64,000 nt of DNA from DATJGR01 sp963812255. GTDB taxonomy: Bacteria; Pseudomonadota; Gammaproteobacteria; Pseudomonadales; Azotimanducaceae. The stretch is from NCBI GenBank assembly GCA_963812255.1, contig CAWEUM010000005.1:744001-808000 (forward strand), written 5' to 3'. The notes under the pieces were generated by a model. The model was not told the origin of the DNA. It was given only the letters and a program-made list of their open reading frames with translations, and searched no databases. Below are positions 8,328 through 16,691 of this stretch, piece by piece. How positions within the stretch are numbered: the first letter of the stretch is position 1; the number at the start of each line of letters is the position of its first letter. Position numbers and translations under genes: made by a program.

Positions 8328-8939
8328 ATGGTATGTGTCGCAGCCAAGCTGATCGACGCGATCGATCTGTTGCTGCCGCAGACTCAGTGCGAACGCTGCG
8401 GCTTTCCTGGCTGCCGTCCGTATGCCGAAGCGGTCGCATCGGGTGGCGCCCCGATCAACCGCTGCCCGCCGGGTGGCACAGCCACCATCGAGGCGCTCGC
8501 GACTCTGCTGGGCCGCGACGTGACGCCGCTCGATCCCGACCTGTATCCGATCGATCCAAATGCGGTCGCGCTAATCGAAGAGTCGCACTGCATCGGTTGC
8601 GGTTTGTGCCTACCCGCCTGTCCTGTCGATGCGATCGTTGGCGCGGCCGGTTACACGCATAGTGTCATCGCGCGCCAATGCACTGGCTGTGAACTGTGCA
8701 TCGTCGCCTGTCCGGTAGACTGCATCGCAATGGTGAAGACCGCAAACACATCGCAACGGACGAGTCCGTCGGGGCGCACCGAGGCGGATGCCGCGCGCGC
8801 AAACGCCGCACGGCGTCGCTTCGCAGCCCACAGACGTCGCCTCGCCGACCGGGCAGGCGCGGCAGAAGCGCGACGGCGACAACGCCGAACTCGCGATACG
8901 AGCCCACGACACTGGCAGCAAAATTGGGATGATGCGTAA
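8328..8939 (+). CDS. rnfB: RnfB-like iron-sulfur protein, soluble orphan form
   Basis: 203-residue protein with three predicted [4Fe-4S] centres. C21, C24, C29 and C46 make the RnfB-type cluster (CERCGFPGC ... NRCPPGG), and two ferredoxin motifs follow (CIGCGLCLPACP and CTGCELCIVACP). The last 60 residues are very basic and rich in alanine and arginine. Classical RnfB has an N-terminal membrane helix before the first cluster; here the cluster begins at residue 21 with no such helix. No rnfA, C, D, G or E is nearby. It sits between metG and nth, and nth is the usual last gene of the E. coli rnf operon. It probably shuttles electrons in the cytosol; partners are unknown. Confidence 0.85.
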   Translation: MVCVAAKLIDAIDLLLPQTQCERCGFPGCRPYAEAVASGGAPINRCPPGGTATIEALATLLGRDVTPLDPDLYPIDPNAVALIEESHCIGCGLCLPACPVDAIVGAAGYTHSVIARQCTGCELCIVACPVDCIAMVKTANTSQRTSPSGRTEADAARANAARRRFAAHRRRLADRAGAAEARRRQRRTRDTSPRHWQQNWDDA

Positions 8940-9002
8940 CGGGGCGGTTCTACAGCGGGGGGGATTACTGATCTCGGCAACCCACGCCATTGAGCGCGGC
9001 AC

Positions 9003-9647
9003 ATGAACGCCGCCAAGCGCGTTCAGATATTCGAGCGATTGCGAGACGCGGTGCCCGAACCCGCGACCGAACTACAGTACGACTCGGTGTTCGAATTGTT
9101 GATAGCGGTGATTCTGTCGGCCCAAGCCACCGACGTCAGTGTCAACCGGGCCACGCGCCAGCTCTATCGCATCGCCAACACGCCGGCTGCGCTGCTCGCG
9201 CTCGGCATCGACGGTCTAACGCCATACATCCGCAACATCGGCCTCTACAACAGCAAAGCACGCAACATCATCAAGACGTGCCAGGCCCTGATCCGCGACC
9301 ACGACGGCGAGGTGCCGAAAGATCGCGCGGCGCTCGAGGCGTTGCCCGGTGTCGGCCGCAAAACTGCCAATGTGATACTGAATACGGCATTCGGAGAACC
9401 AACGATCGCCGTCGACACACACGTGTTCCGCGTGTCGAACCGCACGCGTATCGCGCGCGGTAAGACGGTACGGCAGGTCGAAGACAAACTGGACCGAGCC
9501 ATTCCCGCCCAATTCAAAGGATCGGCGCACCACTGGTTGATACTGCACGGACGCTACGTGTGCACCGCACGAAAGCCGCACTGCGGCGCGTGTCCAATCG
9601 AAGATCTCTGCGAATATCCGCACAAACGCGACGACACCGAAGCCTGA
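9003..9647 (+). CDS. nth: Endonuclease III, DNA glycosylase/AP lyase
   Basis: 214-residue base-excision repair enzyme that removes oxidised pyrimidines and cleaves the abasic site. LPGVGRKTANVILNTAFG is the helix-hairpin-helix containing the catalytic lysine, and IAVDTHVFRVSNR carries the catalytic aspartate. The C-terminal C-x6-C-x2-C-x5-C loop (CTARKPHCGACPIEDLC) binds [4Fe-4S]. It lies 63 bases after the RnfB-like gene on the same strand and is convergent with murI, whose stop is four bases away. Confidence 0.97.
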   Translation: MNAAKRVQIFERLRDAVPEPATELQYDSVFELLIAVILSAQATDVSVNRATRQLYRIANTPAALLALGIDGLTPYIRNIGLYNSKARNIIKTCQALIRDHDGEVPKDRAALEALPGVGRKTANVILNTAFGEPTIAVDTHVFRVSNRTRIARGKTVRQVEDKLDRAIPAQFKGSAHHWLILHGRYVCTARKPHCGACPIEDLCEYPHKRDDTEA

Positions 9648-9651
9648 CCCA

Positions 9652-10512
9652 TCATAGATCGACCAGTTCGATCGCATCGGACGTCAGCGCTTCACCCAGA
9701 AAATGCCGACCGACGCGCGCGAAACGCTCGGGCCCGTCGGTCGCCAACAATCTGCGACGATTCGCCCGGTCGCCGGCATCGAGCGTTCGACCGCGGACGA
9801 GTCTGGCCTTCCGTAGCGCCAACGACACGGCAGAGGCGGTGGTGGTCGCCGAATCGACGAGTGTCAATGCTGGGCCGCCGATGCGTTGTAACAGCGGCGC
9901 CAGAATCGGAAAGTGTGTGCAACCGAGCAACAGGCAGTCTGGATGCGAGTCCTCGCGCAACCACGCGCCAAGATACGCGGCAACGACACGTTCCGGCACG
10001 TCACCGGTGATCCATCCTTCCTCGGCCAACGGCACCAGCAGCGGACAGGGCCGTGCGAGTATCCGAGCCTCCGGGCGGCGCGCCAGTATCGCGCGCTGAT
10101 ATGCGCCGCCCCGCACGGTGCTTTCGGTACCGATGACAGCGATTCGGCCAAGGCGCGACGCCAGACACGCAGCCTCGGCCCCAGGTTCGACGACGCCAAA
10201 AACCGGCAGCGGGCGGTACGCGTGACGCAGTGCATCGAGAGCGACCGCCGAGGCGGTGTTGCAAGCAATGACAAGTGCTTTCACGCTCCGCTCGACCAGC
10301 ACACGCGCCGCCTGAACCGCATAGCGTTGCACCGTGGTGGCGCTCTTGGTGCCGTAGGGCAACCGTGCGGTATCGCCAAGATAGATGAAGCGCTCGTCCG
10401 GCAATGCGTGTTCGAGCGCTCGCAAAACGGTGAGGCCGCCAACGCCGGAATCGAACACGCCGATTGGCGCGTCGTTCGATGTCGTGCGAACGGAATCCGC
10501 TAACGATGACAA
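9652..10512 (-). CDS. murI: Glutamate racemase
   Basis: 286-residue cofactor-independent racemase that makes D-glutamate for peptidoglycan. It contains IGVFDSGVGGLTVLRAL at the N-terminus, VIACNTASA with the first catalytic cysteine, and LLLGCTHFPILAPLL with the second. The only reasonable in-frame start is the TTG at 10512, 16 residues before the conserved IGVFDSG; no strong ribosome-binding site is seen. It ends four bases from nth and begins 33 bases after the zinc-ribbon gene, which is on the same strand. Confidence 0.95.
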   Translation of the reverse strand: MSSLADSVRTTSNDAPIGVFDSGVGGLTVLRALEHALPDERFIYLGDTARLPYGTKSATTVQRYAVQAARVLVERSVKALVIACNTASAVALDALRHAYRPLPVFGVVEPGAEAACLASRLGRIAVIGTESTVRGGAYQRAILARRPEARILARPCPLLVPLAEEGWITGDVPERVVAAYLGAWLREDSHPDCLLLGCTHFPILAPLLQRIGGPALTLVDSATTTASAVSLALRKARLVRGRTLDAGDRANRRRLLATDGPERFARVGRHFLGEALTSDAIELVDL

Positions 10513-10545
10513 TACGGCGAAGTCAGAACGAAAGAGGCGCTTATT

Positions 10546-11271
10546 CTAGTGCTTGGGCTCGTCTTTGCGACCCAGCTTCAGCATGTTCCGCCAGAAGCCG
10601 CTGGCGAACGGATTCGCTGCCTGCTGCGGCGGCATATCGTTTCGCGTCCTGGATTCATTTCCTCGGGCTGCACTACGAGGATTCGGCACCGCGACGCGAC
10701 GTTCCGACAACTGCGCTTGAGTACTTTGCATCTGCGGCCGTTGCATGCGCCGCTTGATCGGCTGAAGACGCTCAACCACCTCCGCTGGCGAGGAATTGGT
10801 GTCATGTTCGTTCGCCGCCGGCGACGATTTCTGTCCCTTTAGCCCCCGAATCTTCTTCTCGATCAGCAGATCCTCCTTGCGCTTCAGCTTCATCGCCGTG
10901 GCGATGTCGACCCCGCACCGCGCGCAATACTCGGATTCCAACTGTAGATGTCCGCAGCGAGGACACGCAATGTGTGCAGCCGTGATGTCCTTCAAAGTGT
11001 GATCGACGTGTGTATCGATCTTGAACTTCGGCTTGTCATCCGGCGATATGTCTTTGATGCGCGCGATTGCGCCCAACTGCGCGAGGTCTGCCTGCAACGT
11101 GTCCGCCGCCTCACGCGCGAGATCGCTGCGTACAACCACCGTACGGCCACTGAAAAGTTGCGCCACCTTACGCTCGTCGAGACCCAATCGACGCATCAGG
11201 TTCTGTCGGACCGTGGCTTCGTTGGCGCCGTCCACCACATCGCCACTGAATAACACTTGAAAGCGGCCCAT
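10546..11271 (-). CDS. Zinc-ribbon protein of unknown function
   Basis: I do not recognise a characterised function. The 241 residues divide into three parts. Residues 1-75 look like a small alpha/beta module (MGRFQVLFSGDVVDG, KVAQLFSGRTVVVRS, ALQADLAQLGAIARI-like), seen before in proteins with a zinc ribbon or membrane domain. A zinc ribbon follows with C103, C106, C116 and C119 (CPRCGH and CARCG). A long low-complexity tail rich in Q, R, S and P ends with FWRNMLKLGRK. No membrane helix is present. GGAG lies six bases before the ATG. The gene precedes murI on the minus strand and is divergent from rnt across a structured intergenic element. Confidence 0.75.
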   Translation of the reverse strand: MGRFQVLFSGDVVDGANEATVRQNLMRRLGLDERKVAQLFSGRTVVVRSDLAREAADTLQADLAQLGAIARIKDISPDDKPKFKIDTHVDHTLKDITAAHIACPRCGHLQLESEYCARCGVDIATAMKLKRKEDLLIEKKIRGLKGQKSSPAANEHDTNSSPAEVVERLQPIKRRMQRPQMQSTQAQLSERRVAVPNPRSAARGNESRTRNDMPPQQAANPFASGFWRNMLKLGRKDEPKH

Positions 11272-11388
11272 CGTTCACTCCGAAAATGCGAGGCTCCATC
11301 TTTACCCCGCTCCACGTCGCGCATGTCGCGATCACCCGGGCACGACCCGAGCGCATTCCACCGGGCGACTCCAGCCTAGGGTTGGAAT

Positions 11389-11514
11389 GATATGCGCCGC
11401 ACCTACTGTTTGGCGTGACGACGTTCGCAACGCCAAAGCAGTTGGTCGGTGCTTTACGACCGATCGCCGGCGCCCCCAACGGGCGTGGTAAGGTAGCGTA
11501 GTGCGGCGCATATC
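11389..11514. ncRNA. Candidate structured RNA or cis-element: 14-bp closing stem enclosing three hairpins
   Basis: A perfect 14-bp inverted repeat, gatatgcgccgcac (11389-11402) with its complement at 11501-11514, encloses three further hairpins. They are 11406-11416 with 11430-11441 (11 bp, one bulged G at 11438), 11444-11448 with 11457-11461 (5 bp, 8-base loop), and 11470-11475 with 11481-11486 (6 bp including one G-U, 5-base loop). The plan is a four-way junction or cloverleaf. It lies between the divergent zinc-ribbon and rnt genes and ends 24 bases before the rnt start. No T-run follows, so it does not look like a terminator. It matches no RNA family that I can name, and the strand is undetermined. 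It could be a leader structure of rnt, a separate small RNA, or a remnant of a small palindromic mobile element. Confidence 0.5.
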
Positions 11515-11538
11515 CAGCGTGCTATACAAGGAACTCTG

Positions 11539-12159
11539 TTGTCTGAAAACGCCCAGATCGCGGGCCGTTTCCGCGGCTACCTGCCGGTTGTCGTCGATCT
11601 CGAAACGGGTGGGTTCAATCCGAACGGCGATGCGATTCTGGAACTTGCGGCGGTACTACTGACCTACGACGGTAAACGCCTGGAAGAGAATCGTCTGCTG
11701 CACTATCACGTCGCACCGCTGCCGGGCACCAACATGGATCCCGCTTCACTGCGTTTCAACGGAATCGACCCGTACCACCCGCTGCGCAAAGCTCGAGCCG
11801 AACCGGAAGTGATGCAGGAGTTCTTCCGTGAGGTGCGCAAAGCCGTGAAAAACGGCGGGTGCAATCGTGCGATCGTCGTGGCTCACAATGCTGCATTCGA
11901 TCATCAGTTCATCATGTCCGGTGCGAATCGCAACGGCATCAAGCGTAACCCGTTCCATCCTTTCTCATTCATCGACACCGCATCCCTCGCGGCTGTCGCA
12001 TACGGGCAAACGGTGCTCAGCCAAGCGTGCGCGCGCGCGGGAATCGCATTCGACAGCAGCGAAGCGCACTCGGCGCGCTACGATGCGGAAGTCACGGCAC
12101 AACTGTTCTGCGCGATCGTCAACAAATGGCACGCTTTAGGTGGCTGGCCTCCTGCGTGA
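11539..12159 (+). CDS. rnt: Ribonuclease T
   Basis: 206-residue DEDDh 3'-5' exoribonuclease that trims tRNA and other stable RNA 3' ends. Exo I is VVDLETGGFNPNGD with D20 and E22, Exo II is around AHNAAFDHQF, and Exo III is HSARYDAEVTAQLF with the catalytic His and Asp. Length fits RNase T (about 215). The start is a TTG preceded by AAGGA at 11528-11532. The cloverleaf-like element ends 24 bases upstream. The gene is convergent with grxD, eight bases apart. Confidence 0.95.
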   Translation: MSENAQIAGRFRGYLPVVVDLETGGFNPNGDAILELAAVLLTYDGKRLEENRLLHYHVAPLPGTNMDPASLRFNGIDPYHPLRKARAEPEVMQEFFREVRKAVKNGGCNRAIVVAHNAAFDHQFIMSGANRNGIKRNPFHPFSFIDTASLAAVAYGQTVLSQACARAGIAFDSSEAHSARYDAEVTAQLFCAIVNKWHALGGWPPA

Positions 12160-12167
12160 CCGCGCCA

Positions 12168-12515
12168 CTACTTCCCGGTCGCGCCGGCTGCCTCTTTGGC
12201 TCGCACGGCGGCTTCGCTGATCAGTGTCTTCAGCTCTCCCGATTGATGCATCTCGGTGACGATGTCGCAGCCGCCAACCAACTCGCCTTCAACCCAGAGC
12301 TGCGGAAACGTCGGCCAGTTCGCGAACGCTGGAAGGTTCGCGCGCACGTCGGGGTTGCTCAAGATGTCGACATAGGCGAATCGTTCACCGCAGGCCATCA
12401 GACACTGCACCGTCTGCGCCGAGAAACCGCATTGCGGCGCCTGTGGCGAACCTTTCATGTAGAGAATGATCGGATTGGTCCGGATCTGCTCTCGTATCGT
12501 ATCCAATACGTCCAC
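12168..12515 (-). CDS. grxD: Monothiol glutaredoxin (Grx4 type)
   Basis: 115-residue CGFS glutaredoxin. PQCGFSAQTV is the active-site motif, ILYMKGSPQAPQ precedes it, and WPTFPQLWVEGELVGGCDIV contains the glutathione-binding TFPQ and GG-CD elements. Such proteins bind a [2Fe-2S] cluster as glutathione-bridged dimers and hand it on, often with BolA. The GTG at 12515 is the likely start, with GAGG ten bases upstream. It is convergent with rnt and divergent from the PLP-lyase gene. Confidence 0.95.
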   Translation of the reverse strand: MDVLDTIREQIRTNPIILYMKGSPQAPQCGFSAQTVQCLMACGERFAYVDILSNPDVRANLPAFANWPTFPQLWVEGELVGGCDIVTEMHQSGELKTLISEAAVRAKEAAGATGK

Positions 12516-12600
12516 GTATGCTTTACCTCATGAACACAAACACGGACCATTGTACGCCACGTGGTCAACTGCGCTCCAATGACCGTTCGCCTCAGTGCTT

Positions 12601-13749
12601 ATGAACGAATTCGATAACGTCGTCGAACGCCGCGGCACGTTCAGCAGCAAATGGTCCAAATATGCGGATGCGGACGTGCTGCCGTTCTGGGTCGCCGACA
12701 TGGACTTCCAGGCGCCAAGCTTCATCCGCGGCGCATTGCAGCGGCGGCTGGATCACGGAGTTTTTGGCTACACCGAAACGCCGCCGGCACTGATCGACGC
12801 GGCGATTGCTTGGCTGGCCGCGAAATTCGACTGGGCGGTCGCCCCCGAATGGCTGGTATGGCTACCGGGGGTCGTCACTGGGCTGAATCTCGCGTGCCGA
12901 TCGATCGGCACATCCGGCGATGCGGTGATGATGAACGTGCCGGTCTACTACCCGTTCCTATCGGCGCCCGGTCATGCCGGCCGCACGCTGATCGAAGTGC
13001 CGCTCGTGCTCGAGAATCGGCAGTGGGTGATGGACATTGCCGCCATGTCCGACGCGATCGCCAATCGCACCCGATTGTTCATGTTCTGCAATCCGCAGAA
13101 TCCAACCGGACGGATCTACACACGCGATGAACTGATCGCCGTCGCAAAGTTCTGCGAACGACACGACCTGCTGATCTGCTCCGACGAAATTCACTGCGAA
13201 CTGCTTCTCGACGACACGTCTCACATTCCGATCGCGTCACTGTCCCAGGACATTGCAGCCCGGACGATCACACTGATGGCGCCGACGAAGACATACAACA
13301 CACCGGGAATGGGTTGCGCCTTCGCGGTGATTCCGGACGCGGCACTGCGACGACGCTTTCGCGACGCACGCGCCGGACTGGTGCCGAACATCGGCATATT
13401 TGCTTATACCGCGGCGACCGCCGCATATGAGGATCCGTCAGACTGGCTCGACCGGCTGCGCTTGCACCTGCGTCGCAACCGCGACGCCCTCCAGGACTGC
13501 GTCGAGAAACTGCCCGGCGTCTGCATGACACACGTCGAGGGGACCTATCTTGGCTGGATCGACGTGCGCGCCCTCGAGTTGACGAACACGATGCGCCACT
13601 TCGAATCGTACGGTCTCGGATTATCCGACGGCGCGCAGTTTCACGGGCCCGGCTTCGTTCGTTTCAATTTCGGGTGTCCGCGCGCCACGCTGGACGAAGG
13701 GCTGACACGATTCCGGCGCGCAGTCTCCGCCGCCGCAAAGGCGCGTTGA
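12601..13749 (+). CDS. PatB/MalY-like PLP-dependent C-S lyase or aminotransferase
   Basis: 382-residue fold-type I PLP enzyme of the MalY/PatB group (cystathionine beta-lyase-like). Features: FWVADMDFQAP, VFGYTETP, MMNVPVYYPF, FCNPQNPTGRIYT, ICSDEIHCELLLD, and APTKTYNTPGMGCAFAV with the PLP lysine, ending with FVRFNFGCPR, whose arginine binds the substrate carboxylate. It probably splits the C-S bond of cystathionine or related thioethers; aminotransferase activity cannot be excluded. A GTG two codons upstream (12595) is an alternative start, and neither has a strong ribosome-binding site. The gene stands alone and is convergent with the hydantoinase B gene. Confidence 0.87.
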   Translation: MNEFDNVVERRGTFSSKWSKYADADVLPFWVADMDFQAPSFIRGALQRRLDHGVFGYTETPPALIDAAIAWLAAKFDWAVAPEWLVWLPGVVTGLNLACRSIGTSGDAVMMNVPVYYPFLSAPGHAGRTLIEVPLVLENRQWVMDIAAMSDAIANRTRLFMFCNPQNPTGRIYTRDELIAVAKFCERHDLLICSDEIHCELLLDDTSHIPIASLSQDIAARTITLMAPTKTYNTPGMGCAFAVIPDAALRRRFRDARAGLVPNIGIFAYTAATAAYEDPSDWLDRLRLHLRRNRDALQDCVEKLPGVCMTHVEGTYLGWIDVRALELTNTMRHFESYGLGLSDGAQFHGPGFVRFNFGCPRATLDEGLTRFRRAVSAAAKAR

Positions 13750-13769
13750 TCATCGCTGGCGTTGCGTTT

Positions 13770-15398
13770 TCAGTCCGCGTTCCCCCAACCGCCGCCGCCC
13801 GGCGTCGTCACAGTGAGAACGTCGCCTGGCACCACATCGAATGCAGCCTTCGGTGGCAAGGTCGCGCCATTGAGAAAGTTCGATCCGGCGGCACCGGACC
13901 CACCTCCGGCAAGTCCCCACGGTCCACGGCGACGCCGTTCTGTCAGCAACGTCACGGCGGCGGGTTCGAGGAATTCGAATTCGCGAACGATACCGTCGCC
14001 TCCCATGTGGCGTCCGCGACCGCCGGACTCGCGCGCCAACTGATAGCGTCGGACACGCAGCGGGTAGTGTGTCTCGAGACTCTCGATGGGCGTATTGAGC
14101 GTATTCGTCATGTGTGAATGCACGCCGGAAACGCCTGCACCCCTCGCATGTGCTCCGGTCCCACCACCAATGGTTTCGTAATAGTCCCAGCGCCCGCCAG
14201 CGAAATGGCGCCCCATAGCAACATTGTTCATGGTGCCCTGACTCGCTGCCGGAATCCGATCCGGCAGCGCGGCCGCCAGAGCACCGAGCAAGACGTCGAC
14301 GATACGCATCGACGTCTCCACGTTGCCTGCCGCAACCGCCGCCGGGTAATGCGCATCAACCAGACTACCCGGCTGCGTCACGATTTCGATACAGCGGAAT
14401 GCGCCGCTGACGGCCGGCGTGTGGGCCGGCATCAGACAGCGAAATACGTACAGTACCGCCGCCGCGGTGACCGACAGCGGGCAGTTTATGTTGCCGTGCA
14501 CTTGCGCGGATGTTCCTGTGAAGTCCGTCGTAACGTGGTCGCTACATACACGGATCTGCACGCGTATCGGAACGTCGCTCGAGCCGGCGCCGTCGTCGTC
14601 CATCCAATCCTCGAACGCATACTCGCCGTCCGGAATCACCGCGATCGCGTCCCGAGCAAGCCGCGCGGCATAGTCGTTCAATCCGACCACCGCGGCTTCG
14701 AACGCATCCTCACCCATTTGCATGATCAACGCTTCACCGCGTCTCACACCCAATCGACACGCACTGATCTGCGCGAAAAAGTCACCGAGGCGTTCATCGC
14801 CGCGGTAGGCATCCGTCGATTCATGCACACGGCCTGACAATCCGTCGAACAAGGCGCACGCAGTCGCCGACGGAACGCCGTCGCGATACGCGAGCATCGG
14901 CGCAATCACTATGCCCTCCTGTTCGAGTGTCGTAGAGACCGGCATCGAACCTGGCCTGTCCGAGCCAATATTCGCGTGATGCGCGCGACAAGCCGCGAAG
15001 GCGATCAATCTACGATCGTAGAATATCGGACAGACAGCCGTGACATCGGGCAGGTGCGTTCCGCCGAGAAACGGGTCGTTCAGCAGAACCAGATCGTCGG
15101 TCTGCCACTCGAAGCGCTTCACCACACCTGCCATCGCATACGCCATGCTGCCCAGATGAACGGGTATGTGCGCCGCCTGGCCGAATAATTCGCCGTGCGC
15201 GTCGAATAGCGCGCAACTGAAATCCAGGCGGTCCTTGATGTTCGGCGAGAACGCGGCGCGGCGCAGCGCGACGCCCATCTCGTCGCAAATCGCTTGAACG
15301 CGGCTGGCGAAAAGTGACAACGCAATACCACCGAGAGGACCGTCGGGCGGGCCAGTGCGAGCAACATCGAAGCCATCGTCGAAGGTTGAACTGGTCAT
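13770..15398 (-). CDS. Hydantoinase B/oxoprolinase family protein
   Basis: 542 residues matching the HyuB (N-methylhydantoinase B / 5-oxoprolinase beta) family over its whole length: LFASRVQAICDEMGVALRRAAFSPNIKDRLDFSCALFD-type start, LLNDPFLGGTHLPDVT, CRAHHANIGSDRPGSMP, GNVETSMRIVDVLLGALA and GGGGWGNAD at the end. HyuB normally works with HyuA in ATP-dependent hydrolysis of cyclic amides such as hydantoins or 5-oxoproline, or as a subunit of acetone-carboxylase-like enzymes. No HyuA is found in the window, so the substrate is open. It is divergent from argD with a 114-base gap. Confidence 0.87.
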   Translation of the reverse strand: MTSSTFDDGFDVARTGPPDGPLGGIALSLFASRVQAICDEMGVALRRAAFSPNIKDRLDFSCALFDAHGELFGQAAHIPVHLGSMAYAMAGVVKRFEWQTDDLVLLNDPFLGGTHLPDVTAVCPIFYDRRLIAFAACRAHHANIGSDRPGSMPVSTTLEQEGIVIAPMLAYRDGVPSATACALFDGLSGRVHESTDAYRGDERLGDFFAQISACRLGVRRGEALIMQMGEDAFEAAVVGLNDYAARLARDAIAVIPDGEYAFEDWMDDDGAGSSDVPIRVQIRVCSDHVTTDFTGTSAQVHGNINCPLSVTAAAVLYVFRCLMPAHTPAVSGAFRCIEIVTQPGSLVDAHYPAAVAAGNVETSMRIVDVLLGALAAALPDRIPAASQGTMNNVAMGRHFAGGRWDYYETIGGGTGAHARGAGVSGVHSHMTNTLNTPIESLETHYPLRVRRYQLARESGGRGRHMGGDGIVREFEFLEPAAVTLLTERRRRGPWGLAGGGSGAAGSNFLNGATLPPKAAFDVVPGDVLTVTTPGGGGWGNAD

Positions 15399-15512
15399 TT
15401 CACTGGACTACCATGCCCGCTCTTCCGAGGCAGCAATTGCTGCCTTTTGTCGTTTGGGCGTCTGATGAAATTCGCTCTCGCTACGAGCGCGGAACCGACG
15501 AGGGACATGTTC

Positions 15513-16691
15513 ATGGCGGCACTCATGGATACCTACACACGGCTGCCGGTCGCATTCAGTCATGGCGAGGGCGCCTATCTGTTCGATGAGCAGGGTAACA
15601 AATATCTGGATGCGCTCGCCGGTCTTGCGGTCACCGGGCTGGGTCACGCGCATCCCAAGGTCACGGCTGCGATCGCGCACCAGGCGGGCCGTCTGATGCA
15701 CACGTCGAACCTGTATCAGATCACGCTGCAAGAGAGCCTCGCGCAGCGCCTCACCGCGCTCGCGTCGATGGATCGCGTATTCCTTTGCAATTCGGGGGCG
15801 GAAGCGAACGAAGCTGCGATCAAAATCGCGCGCCTGTACGGGCACGGCCGCGGCGTCAGCAAGCCGCACATCATCGCGATGGAAGGTTCGTTCCACGGCC
15901 GCACGATGGCAACGCTGACAGCGACCGGAAATCGCAAAGTGCAGGCTGGCTTCGAGCCGCTACTCGGCGGCTTCGTGCGCGCGCCATATGACGATGTGCA
16001 AGCCATCGAGAAGATCGCCGAAAACAACGACGAGGTCGTCGCCATCCTCGTCGAGCCCATCATTGGCGAGGGCGGCGTGGTGATACCCCACGACGGATAT
16101 CTGCGCGCATTGCGGGGGATCTGCGATGCAAAGGGTTGGCTGTTGATGCTCGATGAAGTGCAGACCGGCAACGGGCGCACCGGGCGCCTGTTCGCGTACC
16201 AGCACGACGGAGTGCTGCCTGATGTCGTCACCACGGCGAAGGGGCTGGCAAACGGGTTGCCAATCGGGGCGTGCCTGGCACGCGGCGTCGCGGCAGAAAC
16301 GCTGCGACCCGGCAATCATGGATCGACGTTTGGCGGCAATCCGCTCGCGTGTGCCGCGGCGCATGCAGTGCTCGACGCACTGGTCGACGACGGATTAATC
16401 GAGCGCGCAGGGATTCTCGGCGAACGCATTCTGAACGGATTTCGCCAGGCACTCGCCGGCGACAACCACGTTGTCGACGTGCGCGGCAAAGGACTGATGT
16501 TGGGCATCGAACTGGATTCGCCGCAACCAAACCTCGTCAAGGCTGCGTTGGCTGCCGGCTTGCTGATCAATGTCACTCGCGACAGCGTCGTCCGCCTGCT
16601 CCCGCCGCTGATACTCACAGACGCGCAGGCCGACGACCTCGTAGATCGTGTCGTTGCCGTGATCAAGGATTCGACTGCGGGGGCGTCGTGA
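15513..16691 (+). CDS. argD: Acetylornithine/succinylornithine aminotransferase
   Basis: Class III PLP aminotransferase of arginine biosynthesis, converting N-acetylglutamate semialdehyde to acetylornithine with glutamate. It contains YLDALAGLAVTGLGH, FLCNSGAEANEAAIKIAR, EGSFHGRTMATLTATG, LMLDEVQTGNGRTG, TTAKGLANGLPIGA with the PLP lysine, and STFGGNPLACAAA. From the ATG at 15513 it is 392 residues, with GAGGGA seven bases upstream; the frame extends to a TTG at 15447 and another ATG at 15507, both with poorer context. The TGA overlaps the argF GTG by four bases, which makes the arginine role the best guess within the class. Confidence 0.93.
   Translation: MAALMDTYTRLPVAFSHGEGAYLFDEQGNKYLDALAGLAVTGLGHAHPKVTAAIAHQAGRLMHTSNLYQITLQESLAQRLTALASMDRVFLCNSGAEANEAAIKIARLYGHGRGVSKPHIIAMEGSFHGRTMATLTATGNRKVQAGFEPLLGGFVRAPYDDVQAIEKIAENNDEVVAILVEPIIGEGGVVIPHDGYLRALRGICDAKGWLLMLDEVQTGNGRTGRLFAYQHDGVLPDVVTTAKGLANGLPIGACLARGVAAETLRPGNHGSTFGGNPLACAAAHAVLDALVDDGLIERAGILGERILNGFRQALAGDNHVVDVRGKGLMLGIELDSPQPNLVKAALAAGLLINVTRDSVVRLLPPLILTDAQADDLVDRVVAVIKDSTAGAS

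Noticed and set aside
11389..11514. Integron attC site or tRNA gene for the cloverleaf element
   Set aside because: No attC core (RYYYAAC/GTTRRRY) at the arm ends and no integrase nearby; no T-loop or anticodon-arm consensus and no CCA for a tRNA.
11523..11528. TATACA as an rnt promoter -10
   Set aside because: It overlaps the ribosome-binding site and would start transcription almost at the start codon; an upstream promoter is more likely.
16271..16687. Upstream extension of the argF frame
   Set aside because: It lies wholly inside argD, has no ornithine carbamoyltransferase similarity, and the GTG at 16688 gives the usual length.
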